Positions 21,541-29,300 of a DNA stretch of 64,000 nucleotides are shown piece by piece. The stretch spans positions 1,798,001 to 1,862,000 of the forward strand of contig NZ_CP036262.1 of NCBI RefSeq assembly GCF_007741495.1. Reading direction: 5' to 3'. A program made the position numbers and the translations under genes. The notes under the pieces were generated by a model. It had not been told where the DNA came from. It worked only from the letters and a program-made list of their open reading frames with translations, and searched no databases. Numbering within the stretch: position 1 is the first letter of the stretch; each line of letters begins with the position of its first letter. The DNA is from Roseimaritima multifibrata. Its GTDB lineage: Bacteria > Planctomycetota > Planctomycetia > Pirellulales > Pirellulaceae.

Positions 21541-23028
21541 ATGCATCCATTAGAAAAATACGAACTGCAGATGACTCGGCGACAACTGTTGTCGCGGGGA
21601 CGTGGGTGTTTAGGCGTAGCCGCCCTGGCGTCGCTTATGCAGCAGGACCAAGCCTCTGCGCTGGCAGGCAGCCAAGGGGTTGTTGGTGGTTCGGGAAATG
21701 CTGGCGGGGTGCCCGGATTGCCCCATTTTCCCGGAACGGCAAAGCGAGTGATCTATCTGTTTATGGCGGGAGGTCCAAGCCATATCGATATGTTTGATTA
21801 CAAGCCTGCGCTGAAAGAGATTCACGGAACAGAACTGCCGGAATCGATCCGAAATGGACAGCGTTTGACCGGTATGTCGAGTGGACAGTCGACGTTTCCG
21901 TGTGTGGCCCCGATGTTTAACTTCAAACGCTACGGAGAACGTGGGACTTGGGTGAATAGCGATCTGCTGCCCCATACCGCTTCGGTCGTCGACGAAATGA
22001 CGATCATCAAAACGATGAATACCGAAGCGATCAACCATGATCCAGCGATCACGTACATCAACACGGGGACTCAGCAGTTAGGTCGCCCAAGCATGGGGTC
22101 GTGGCTGAGCTATGGGTTGGGAAGCCCCAACGAAAACCTGCCCGCCTACGTCACCATGATCTCGGTCGGGGCGAGCCCCGGGCAGGCGCTGTTTTCAAGG
22201 TTGTGGGGAAGTGGGCCCCTCCCTTCAAAGCATCAAGGTGTGCAGTTTCGCAGCGGTGGAGACCCCGTGCTGTATCTGAATAATCCGGCGGGCGTCGATG
22301 CGGGAATCCGACGCAAACTTTTGGATGCCGTTGGCAAACTGAATGAGACTCGCTTCGATGATGTGGGGGATCCAGAAATCCAAACCCGGATTGCTCAGTA
22401 CGAAATGGCCTATCGGATGCAAACGTCTGTTCCGGATTTAATGGACATTGAATCGGAATCGGAAGCGACCTTCCAAATGTACGGACCCGACGCCAAAAAG
22501 CCGGGGTCCTTCGCTGCGAATTGCATATTGGCGCGCCGGTTGGCCGAACGTGGTGTCCCTTTTGTGCAGCTGTTTCATCGCGGTTGGGATCAGCACGGCA
22601 ACCTGCCGCGTGAACTAAAAAAGAACTGCCAGGGCGTCGATCAACCCGCTGCCGCTTTGATCAAAGATCTAAAGCAACGAGGGATGCTAGAGGATACGGT
22701 CGTGGTGTTCGGCGGAGAATTTGGCAGGACGATCTATAGCCAAGGGAAATTAACAAAGGACAACCACGGGCGCGATCACCATGGGCGTTGCTTCACAACC
22801 TGGGTGGCTGGAGGCGGTTTTAAGCGTGGCTTCGATTATGGAACTACCGACGACTACAGCTACAACATTGTTGAAAACCCCGTCCATATCAATGATTTCA
22901 ATGCTACGTTGTTGCATACCCTGGGAATCGATCACCGCCGGTTTACGATCAAATATCAGGGGTTGGACTTGAAATTGACCGGAGTCGAAGAAGCGAAGGT
23001 TGTTCGTGATGTATTGGCGGCCAGCTAA
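21541..23028 (+). CDS. DUF1501 protein, Tat-exported
   Basis: 495 residues from ATG 21541; an in-frame ATG at 21511 overlaps the preceding stop codon but would put ten atypical residues before the usual [17 protein letters not shown] opening of this family. Twin-arginine motif TRRQLLSRG (about 12-20). DUF1501 features: [51 protein letters not shown] and [19 protein letters not shown], the last two with conserved His/Asp that in the related phosphatase superfamily bind metal. Its stop overlaps the start of the downstream peptidase gene (TAATG), indicating translational coupling. Confidence 0.93.
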   Translation: MHPLEKYELQMTRRQLLSRGRGCLGVAALASLMQQDQASALAGSQGVVGGSGNAGGVPGLPHFPGTAKRVIYLFMAGGPSHIDMFDYKPALKEIHGTELPESIRNGQRLTGMSSGQSTFPCVAPMFNFKRYGERGTWVNSDLLPHTASVVDEMTIIKTMNTEAINHDPAITYINTGTQQLGRPSMGSWLSYGLGSPNENLPAYVTMISVGASPGQALFSRLWGSGPLPSKHQGVQFRSGGDPVLYLNNPAGVDAGIRRKLLDAVGKLNETRFDDVGDPEIQTRIAQYEMAYRMQTSVPDLMDIESESEATFQMYGPDAKKPGSFAANCILARRLAERGVPFVQLFHRGWDQHGNLPRELKKNCQGVDQPAAALIKDLKQRGMLEDTVVVFGGEFGRTIYSQGKLTKDNHGRDHHGRCFTTWVAGGGFKRGFDYGTTDDYSYNIVENPVHINDFNATLLHTLGIDHRRFTIKYQGLDLKLTGVEEAKVVRDVLAAS

Positions 23029-23564
23029 TGAATACGGATTCCAGTAGTGATGAAACGAAACCTAGCGAATCGGCCGACACCACTCCCGATCCCCAATTGA
23101 TCGCGACCGCGTTTCACGAAGCCGGCCATGCCGTCATGGCAATCATGTTGGGACGCTCGGTCGAAAAGGTCACGATCACTCCTAAGCGGATGCCTGTCGA
23201 AGGAATTCGTTTAGGTGTCTGCAAAATTCAAAAAGGGAAAACCAAAGCTTCGCGAGATTGGATGGAGGATGAAATTCTGATCCTGTTGGCCGGAATGGTT
23301 GCCGAAGAGAGTGTGACTGGAAGGTACTGCGAATCGGGCGCCGCAAGTGATTTGCGTATCGTGCGAGGTCTGCTGCGAAATCGTCCTGGAAGCGAACGCC
23401 AGTTAGCAAAAATCGAGAAGCGACTGTTGGAGAAGACGGTCTATTTGCTGGATGATGATGAGCATCGCCAGGCTATTGAACGGATCGCTAAAGAGCTGCT
23501 GATGAAGACAACCATCAGCGGTCGAGCGGCTCGCCATTTCTACAACATGTCGGTCGCTAGTTAA
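23028..23564 (+). CDS. Stand-alone M41 (FtsH)-type peptidase domain
   Basis: 178 residues. Contains the zinc-metalloprotease motif HEAGH (30-34) and a candidate third ligand Asp in SGAASDLRIV, corresponding to the NDL Asp of FtsH. There is no AAA+ ATPase domain and no membrane anchor, so it is only the peptidase half of an FtsH-like enzyme; without an unfoldase it could only cleave unstructured substrates or need a partner. The ATG overlaps the stop of the DUF1501 gene by one base (TAATG), so it is translated with it. As the neighbours are exported while this lacks a signal peptide, its role in the operon is unclear. Helical C-terminal half (90-178). Confidence 0.85.
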   Translation: MNTDSSSDETKPSESADTTPDPQLIATAFHEAGHAVMAIMLGRSVEKVTITPKRMPVEGIRLGVCKIQKGKTKASRDWMEDEILILLAGMVAEESVTGRYCESGAASDLRIVRGLLRNRPGSERQLAKIEKRLLEKTVYLLDDDEHRQAIERIAKELLMKTTISGRAARHFYNMSVAS

Positions 23565-23872
23565 GCGATACTGTCGGCAAGGCGGCGGGCGGATGAGGCG
23601 AAAATTGTTTGCGACGTCCTGTCGGCCTCTAATCAGCTCGGCTTGTTTCCGCTCCGTTAGTTGGGTGACTGCGCAGACTTTGACGATGATACGTGTCTCT
23701 GTTGGCGCGGCTGTGCCAGATTTGCCGATAGCAGGAGTTGTGCTGGGAACGATGCGGTTCCTCTGCGGTAGACCTGATGGAGCCCCTGATGCTAGCGAGA
23801 CTGTCCAACTGGAACTTGGCTCTGAAGTGCCCTTGGGGGCATTTTCAGGTCCGTCCGCTCCAAGGGGATTTC

Positions 23873-25372
23873 ATGCGCACTCAGGGGACGGTTCGGTTCG
23901 CGTTATTGGCCCTAATCGTTTGTGTCTACCACGTTTTCGCGATTGGGCAAGAATTCACGGAGCCCCCGCTGACGATTGAGCAGTTGCAGGTTCAATTGAA
24001 TGAACAAGCGGCCCAGATTAAGGATCTCCATCGACGTCTGGAGGAGAGTGACGGACCGTTTGGCTTGCAGCCTGAATCGCTTGGTTCCGGGTGCACTCCT
24101 GGGATGGTCGATCGAGTTCCGTTGGCGGCAGACGTCCCCAGCGAAGCGGAATGCGATACGTCTGAGGATGCCGGCAAAGTTAAAACGCTGAATTTTTATG
24201 CCGATTACGACCGTGGTTTTGTGATCCGCCCGTTTGATGCGAAGAAGCATCCATTCGAATTGAAGGTCAAGGGTTGGATTCAGTTTCGTCATCATGGTTT
24301 TGCTCGAAACGCGGACTCCTGGACCGACAATTCGGGAGTCAGGCGTCCTATCCGAAACCGCAACGCGTTTGATATTGAGCGGGCGCGAATGACGTTCTCC
24401 GGGCATGCTATCGACCCGCGGTTGACCTACTTTCTGCAACTGGATGGCGACACCGATGACGGTCATGTTGTCGATTTTTTTGACTACTGGTGGGCTTGGC
24501 AATTCACCGATGCTTTCCAAATTCAGTTTGGAAAACGGAAGGTGCCGGCGGGCCGCCAGTGGTTGCTCGGTGCCCGGCGGACTCGGTTGGTCGACCGTCC
24601 GTTGGCGGTCGATTTCTTTCGCCCGGACCGGACCGTGGGAATTTTTGGAGTCGGGAAATTTGCGCAGCACGGGCACTATGAAGTGATGATTGGAAACGGG
24701 TATCGAACCGCAAACCTTCCCAATTCCGAAACCGACAATAACTTTACGTATGCCGCGACCAGCTATATCGATCCTGCTGGCGCCTTCGGCGGTCAATTGG
24801 TGGATTTCAATCAAACACCGACGTCGCTATGGCGACTGGGGCATTCCTTTTCCTTTTCGCCGCAAAGATCAACGCAAAATGGAAGCTCTCTTGAGGAAGC
24901 CGACTTCGTGCGACTTTCCGACGGGACCCGTTTGACGCAGCCTGGTGCTTTACAGGCAGGTGTAACCGTTTCCGAATTCGATCTTTGGCTGTATGGGATC
25001 GATGTCAGCTGGAAACGTCAGGGGTGGAGTCTTACCTCGGAAGTCTTCCTGCGATGGTTAGACAATATTGAGGGAAATGGTCCCATCGCTAACGACAATC
25101 TGTTTCAGAACGGGTTTTACGTTGAAGGAGGAAAGTTTCTGGTCAAGAAAATGCTCGACTTCAACGTGCGATATTCGTTCGTGTCAGGGGATTATGGAAA
25201 ATCGAACGAGTACGCTGCTGGATTTAATTATTATCCACTGGCGAAGCCACAGTTAAAGCTGTCGTTTGATGTGACGCAATTGGACGGTAGCCCAAATCAA
25301 AATCGTGCCAGCGATATTTTGGTGGGCGACACCGGAACCTTGTTCCGGACTCAGGTTCAAGCCGAATTCTAA
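23873..25372 (+). CDS. Phosphate-selective porin (OprO/OprP family)
   Basis: 499 residues from ATG 23873 with AAGGGGA five bases before. Signal peptide about 1-25 (ending AIGQ). A short coiled coil follows (about 30-57, LTIEQLQVQLNEQAAQIKDL) that may form a periplasmic trimer stalk. The rest is an OprP-type barrel: GWIQFRHHGFAR, FDIERARMTFSGHAIDPRLTYFLQLD, FQIQFGKRKVPAGRQWLLGARRTRLVDRP, ending with the typical terminal Phe (FRTQVQAEF). Outer-membrane channel; anion or phosphate selectivity is only presumed from the family. The frame is open to 23738 but the region before 23873 has no signal sequence. No Pho box or phosphate transporter is nearby. Confidence 0.9.
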   Translation: MRTQGTVRFALLALIVCVYHVFAIGQEFTEPPLTIEQLQVQLNEQAAQIKDLHRRLEESDGPFGLQPESLGSGCTPGMVDRVPLAADVPSEAECDTSEDAGKVKTLNFYADYDRGFVIRPFDAKKHPFELKVKGWIQFRHHGFARNADSWTDNSGVRRPIRNRNAFDIERARMTFSGHAIDPRLTYFLQLDGDTDDGHVVDFFDYWWAWQFTDAFQIQFGKRKVPAGRQWLLGARRTRLVDRPLAVDFFRPDRTVGIFGVGKFAQHGHYEVMIGNGYRTANLPNSETDNNFTYAATSYIDPAGAFGGQLVDFNQTPTSLWRLGHSFSFSPQRSTQNGSSLEEADFVRLSDGTRLTQPGALQAGVTVSEFDLWLYGIDVSWKRQGWSLTSEVFLRWLDNIEGNGPIANDNLFQNGFYVEGGKFLVKKMLDFNVRYSFVSGDYGKSNEYAAGFNYYPLAKPQLKLSFDVTQLDGSPNQNRASDILVGDTGTLFRTQVQAEF

Positions 25373-25504
25373 GTGTCTGACAGAACGCATCGGCCGTAGG
25401 GACTCGGGGCCTGTTGCGGCGATTCGGTGGTGGGCGATCGCTATCGTCTATACAACTGGGATCGCTTTCTGGTGGGGCCGTTTTGGTTTTTGACCACGGC
25501 GGCA

Positions 25505-25564
25505 TAAAAAAACCACAGAGGCGGAAACTTGACCGGTGCTTGGTCGGTTCCGGAGCCTCTGTGG
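25505..25564 (-). terminator. Rho-independent terminator of the TTR-like lipoprotein gene
   Basis: Perfect 10-bp stem (25513-25522 with 25555-25564, CCACAGAGGC/GCCTCTGTGG), with further inner pairing, and seven T in a row on the minus strand after the stem. It lies 41 bases downstream of the lipoprotein stop codon. Confidence 0.85.
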
Positions 25565-25605
25565 CTAAGAGCTGAGTCCGTGCGTTGTTCAAATTTCTCG
25601 CTTGT

Positions 25606-26055
25606 TTAGCGAGGGTTCTTGACCATGTCGAACTTAAGGTTTGAATCCCCTTCGGGCGGGACGGTAACCTTGATCAGAAAATTGTCGGTGTTCCCGTACA
25701 GCGGGTGGATTTGGTTGACCGCCCCCACGTCCGCTGCGCTGGAACCTTCAGGGATTGGCGATCCGTCGGGCTGCGTGAATTGCTGCAAGATGACGCCGTA
25801 TTCCCCCGGTGGAATCCCTTCTTGATCGGGGCTGACTTGAATGGTGACATTCCCGGAGCTGTCGGAGACACCGTATGCCCCTTTGATACCGACATCGGAG
25901 ATTGGCAGAAGGCTAACCGACACCCCTTCAAGGGGTTTGCCGGCCATGCTAACTATGCCTGCGGCAGGGACCGTTTCGACATTGGTTCCGTCGTCACAGC
26001 CTTGCATGACACAGGCGGTTAGTGCAATGAACGCAGTGAATGCTAGTTTCTTCAT
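25606..26055 (-). CDS. Transthyretin-like/carboxypeptidase-regulatory-like lipoprotein
   Basis: 149 residues with a lipoprotein signal (lipobox CVMQGC, Cys about 20). A single Ig-like/TTR-like sandwich domain: AAGIVSMAGKPLEGVSVSLLP, then YGVSDSSGNVTIQV and GIPPGEYGVIL, the pattern of planctomycete small TTR-like proteins. Likely anchored in a membrane and facing the periplasm; binding partner unknown. It is downstream of a DUF1559 gene, as is common in planctomycetes, though each gene has its own terminator here, 175 bases apart. Confidence 0.88.
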   Translation of the reverse strand: MKKLAFTAFIALTACVMQGCDDGTNVETVPAAGIVSMAGKPLEGVSVSLLPISDVGIKGAYGVSDSSGNVTIQVSPDQEGIPPGEYGVILQQFTQPDGSPIPEGSSAADVGAVNQIHPLYGNTDNFLIKVTVPPEGDSNLKFDMVKNPR

Positions 26056-26160
26056 TATTCAGCGTACTCGTGTAGAAAACGGATTGCTTCCCTTCGCGGG
26101 CCGCTAGTGTGGAAAGCGGGGGGGCGAAGGTAAGGTTTTAGGAGTCAAAGGTCCGGCATG

Positions 26161-26206
26161 GAAAATCCGGAGTGCTACCGGCGTTTTGCCCGTTTCACTC
26201 CGGATT
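26161..26206 (-). terminator. Probable terminator of the DUF1559 gene
   Basis: Perfect 11-bp arms (26164-26174 with 26196-26206, AATCCGGAGTG/CACTCCGGATT) with a 21-base loop. On the minus strand it is followed by TTTTCC. It lies 25 bases beyond the DUF1559 stop. The T tract is short, so it could instead be a 3' stabilising hairpin. Confidence 0.65.
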
Positions 26207-26230
26207 CAGAAGTTGTTAAAGGAGAGTGGA

Positions 26231-27244
26231 TCAATACTCGCCGACAGGCTGTCCGTCCCCGATGTAGGTCAGACGCTGCAGGACGGTTAGGTTGATCGTC
26301 TCGCTTAGGAATTGAACCGAGCCGTCACCCAAGGTGAAGTTAGCACCCGCTGGATGGATACTTCCCGCGGTTGCCCATTCGCCAAGACGTGATGGCAGCG
26401 GGGTCTGGCTGTAAGCAGGCGACTGCCATGCACAACATTCGTTGTCGTTCAGCCCTCGAGCCCATGCTGGGTCGACGCCGTTGCCAACGTGTTTGGTGTA
26501 TCCCCAAGTTTGGGAGACTCCGTCATAGGTGTTCCGCAAGGTCTCGGCGATCGCAATGGTGTTGCTTAACCCGTCGACGACGGCTGACATTTTGGTGCCA
26601 TCATCATGTCCAAACATTCGCCGTGTTTGCAGCGAGATCGAACTCCAACGGTCCGCGGAGCTGCTCGTTCGAGCGGCACTGAAGTCATAGTTCGTAAACG
26701 CACCTTGCAATGTCGTCGTTCCCGGCGAAATCGAATAGGAAGTTGAACTGATGGTTGCGTACTGTTCCGGGTTTGGGTCGGAAGGACAGAGGAACGCGGC
26801 AAGGACGGTGCTGGCAACCACGTCATTGGCATTTCCTACTTCACCTGGAAGTGGACCATCGATCGTATTGGATCCCGACTGGCGAACTCCAGCGGCGTAA
26901 CGGAAATCAAACAGGTCGTACAGGTTCTGCTGCTCGATGTATGGCAAGACCATCACCCAGCCTTTTTGGTTTCGAGTCTGCCCTGGAGCTGGGGTAGCTG
27001 TGCCGCTGGTGATGCCACCCATTCCCGTGACGGCATACGGCATCGTCTTGTGCGTGTCGTGGTAGTTGTGAAGTGCCAGCCCCAATTGTTTGAGGTTATT
27101 GGTGCAGGACATTCGCCTGGCAGCTTCGCGGGCCGCTTGGACTGCAGGCAAAAGCAAACCTACCAAAACACCAATAATCGCAATCACTACTAACAGTTCT
27201 ACTAATGTAAAGCCGAGCCGGCCGTGCAAGTGTCTCTTTTTCAT
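26231..27244 (-). CDS. DUF1559 prepilin-like protein
   Basis: 337 residues. N-terminal type IV prepilin/pseudopilin signal: short basic leader, [23 protein letters not shown] with cleavage before Phe, then [30 protein letters not shown], the hallmark of DUF1559 proteins. C-terminal conserved motif [16 protein letters not shown]. These proteins are massively expanded in planctomycetes; they are probably surface or periplasmic proteins inserted through a type II secretion/pilus-type machinery. Function unknown. Precedes a TTR-like lipoprotein gene on the same strand. Confidence 0.93.
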   Translation of the reverse strand: MKKRHLHGRLGFTLVELLVVIAIIGVLVGLLLPAVQAAREAARRMSCTNNLKQLGLALHNYHDTHKTMPYAVTGMGGITSGTATPAPGQTRNQKGWVMVLPYIEQQNLYDLFDFRYAAGVRQSGSNTIDGPLPGEVGNANDVVASTVLAAFLCPSDPNPEQYATISSTSYSISPGTTTLQGAFTNYDFSAARTSSSADRWSSISLQTRRMFGHDDGTKMSAVVDGLSNTIAIAETLRNTYDGVSQTWGYTKHVGNGVDPAWARGLNDNECCAWQSPAYSQTPLPSRLGEWATAGSIHPAGANFTLGDGSVQFLSETINLTVLQRLTYIGDGQPVGEY

Positions 27245-27610
27245 AACATCGCTCCGAATGAGGAAAAACAGCAGATAACCAAACGTATCAATCCGTTCTA
27301 GAAAATGCTAATTCATAATTCGTGATTTTTTGTCGCGGGAGAATAAGGTCTGTTAATGACTCGCAGTGCGCGGTTGATCACCCGTATCGAAAAAGTAATT
27401 TTCCCAAAGACGCCGTTTCGGACGTCCCACTTCCGCAAGGATTGGGGAAGCCCCGTTTGATTTGCGCAAAAAAAGGGGGCAGGTCTCTTTGGAGTTCCAA
27501 CTGAAACAAAGAGGCCTGCCCCCTTCTGCTTGGGGCTTCATTTGGGTTAAAGCAGGGGCTGCGGACGGGCAAAGTATCGCCCGTTGGCAGAAATGTATCC
27601 GTTCGCCGGA
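27245..27610. other. Intergenic region containing a minus-strand terminator
   Basis: 366 bases. Apart from the hairpin at 27466-27523 and the promoter region expected for the DUF1559 gene, no gene is supported. Confidence 0.5.
27466..27523 (-). terminator. Strong rho-independent terminator of the membrane-protein gene
   Basis: 17-base arms 27475-27491 and 27507-27523 pair throughout with one G-U pair (GGGGGCAGG side), loop 15 bases. On the minus strand the stem is followed by eight T (27467-27474 are A on the plus strand). It lies about 90 bases after the stop of the gene at 27611. Confidence 0.8.
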
Positions 27611-28039
27611 CTAGGTCGTGTGGATGCAGAGCACGTAAAGGAGTGCCACTTGGAATCCGAGGACTCCCATCGCGACGGGAAGGACCTTTCGCGATCCTGC
27701 CATCCCCATCATTCCGATGACCGAAAGGACGACGACGTTGCCGGCGAATTTCAGCCCGAGAAACAGGCCGATGCGCGTCATGTCAAAATGGTCTCCGTCG
27801 AGTCCCATAATCTTCCGTGCGACGAAGTTTTGCTCTAGTTCTGGCAGAGAGCTGAGAGTCGCAATGGTTAAATAAAAGTCATAAGCCGAAACCCATCCGA
27901 TTCCGAGCATGGCCGCGCCAAGGATGCCAATCCGGTTTTTTGCAAACCAATTGGAGGTTCCAAATGCAATGGTTCGAAACAGTCCGATCCACGTGGCGAG
28001 GGGCGAAATTGGACGGCAGTAGCCTTCCATATCAATCAT
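27611..28039 (-). CDS. Small membrane protein of unknown function
   Basis: 142 residues from ATG 28037-28039 (MIDMEGYCRPISPLATW); the frame is open upstream to 28114, giving 167 residues, and the start is uncertain. GGAGG lies 14 bases before 28039, rather far. About three membrane segments: NRIGILGAAMLGIGWVSAYDFYL, LFLGLKFAGNVVVLSVIGMMG, and VLPVAMGVLGFQVALLYVLC near the C-terminus. I do not recognise the family. Terminated by the strong hairpin downstream. Confidence 0.65.
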   Translation of the reverse strand: MIDMEGYCRPISPLATWIGLFRTIAFGTSNWFAKNRIGILGAAMLGIGWVSAYDFYLTIATLSSLPELEQNFVARKIMGLDGDHFDMTRIGLFLGLKFAGNVVVLSVIGMMGMAGSRKVLPVAMGVLGFQVALLYVLCIHTT

Positions 28040-28965
28040 TGCCAAGGTAAATACCTCCGAAATGGGAATGGGGTGCTTTTTCTTCACACCAACCGTTGAC
28101 ATAAACTTGTCCATCGACTTCGAGTTTGAGCACCCTTAAGGAATTGTCAATCGTCGCGTCGATGGCTTTTTGTGTCAAAAATGGCAATGGTAGATAGTTC
28201 GCCGCTAAGGCTCGCGGTAAAGCTTCCCAAACACCCCACAAATCGAGACTTCTTAGGATATTTATTTTTGGTTTTTGCAAGCCGGTTGCCAAATAACCGA
28301 TTGTTCCGCTTCTGGGAGTGAAGGAGTGAAGGAGTGAAGGAGTGAAGGAGTGAAGGAGTGAAGGAGTGAAGGAGTGAAGGAGTGAAGGAGTGAAGGAGTG
28401 AAGGAGTGAAGGAGTGAAGGAGTGAAGGAGTGTTTGCTTTGGTGGGTTGTTTGTGGGGGGGACGCGATGGTTGTGTGAGCGATTGATCTTGGCGTTTTGC
28501 TTGTCTCGCTGATCGACGGCTGGAGAGAAGGCTTGCTGGCCGCAAGGATGCCGTTTTGGAACGCATTGGGTTGCTGGAAATTTGGACGTGCTGCGGCAAT
28601 TCGATGTTTGCGTTTAACGCCAAAGAGCTCCTGGTTCGTCGCCCGCTGCTAGGGAGAGTAAAGTCCCACAGTTGCCGCTGCGATGCGGTGGGGGGCCGTC
28701 GGAAAACGGTTGTCGGTGCCTGCCTGCATGTGTTGGCTCGGTGGGGCCGCAGGTGGAAGCAGACAAGGACCGTTTGACGCGCCAGAGTGCGTCACTCATC
28801 CATTCTCCGTTCCCTTGGTTTTCGTCTTCCGCAGCGTGGTGCCGGCGCAAACGATTTTAGATGGGCCGAGTAGATGTTGGGCTTCTATGGCCCGGGGCGG
28901 AGAGCTGGAGGGCCGCCAGCCAGTGGTCTTTGGGGGACCTTAGCTGGGGGCAGAAATCCTTCAGG
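28040..28965. other. Gene-poor region with microsatellite
   Basis: 926 bases with only unconvincing frames. It contains the octanucleotide repeat at 28315-28432. Together with the broken response regulator that follows, it looks like a decaying segment. Confidence 0.5.
28315..28432 (+). repeat. Octanucleotide microsatellite (AAGGAGTG)n
   Basis: Fourteen perfect tandem copies of AAGGAGTG from 28321 to 28432 preceded by a partial copy GGAGTG at 28315. Eight is not a multiple of three, so any change in copy number shifts a reading frame across it. On the minus strand, the open frame through it reads a Ser-Phe-Thr-Pro-Ser-Leu-Leu-His octapeptide repeat, but no supported gene covers it. Confidence 0.97.
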
Positions 28966-29300
28966 TTATTCGTTTTTGGGGATGTAGCCGCTGGCGTGGT
29001 GCCAGTCGCTGATCGCGATATCGGCTTCATTGTTTCTTGTCGTGAGGATCACCACTGGGATCGATTCCAGCCCCTCGGTTTGTTTGATTTTTCTTGAAAC
29101 TTCACAGCCATCCTTGCGGGGCATGTTTAAATCCAAGAGGACTTAGCTCGGCCGCGGGGCAGTGGCATACGGAGGCGATTTGCTTAGGAAATCTAGGGCT
29201 TCGGTACCATCTTCAACCCGGCGAGCGTTGTTTTTTTGATCAGCCGAACGTCATCATCGTCACCCTTAACCAACAGTATGGTGTGGGTCTGAGGCCGCAA
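28966..29300 (-). pseudogene. Broken RcpA-type response regulator (receiver domain)
   Basis: Reading the minus strand from about 29300: the N-terminal receiver motif THTILLVKGDDDDVRLIKK is visible, where an intact protein would have LVEDD. The frame then runs into stops; in another frame the rest continues as VEDGTEALDFLSKSPPYAT, then a TAA codon at the place of a Leu, then VLLDLNMPRKDGCEV with the phospho-acceptor Asp, then IPVVILTTRNNEADI and SGYIPKNE and a stop at 28966-28968. So there is at least one frameshift or deletion (about ten residues appear lost after RLIKK) and one nonsense change. The start overlaps the 3' end of the histidine-kinase gene, the normal arrangement for these kinase-regulator pairs. 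Confidence 0.85.

Noticed and set aside
23593-23979. 128-residue plus-strand frame upstream of the porin
   Set aside because: Overlaps the porin signal sequence in another frame and has no family resemblance.
28032-28292. 86-residue minus-strand frame overlapping the start of the membrane-protein gene by eight bases
   Set aside because: The overlap is suggestive of coupling, but the only start is TTG, there is no ribosome-binding site, no family resemblance, and the surrounding DNA looks decayed.
28315-28432. CRISPR array
   Set aside because: The repeat is a pure 8-bp microsatellite with no spacers and no cas genes; the other repeats in the window also lack spacer-repeat organisation.
28147-28623. 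158-residue minus-strand frame with an octapeptide repeat
   Set aside because: The repeat is only translation of the octanucleotide microsatellite; the flanks lack protein-like composition and the frame overlaps other frames.
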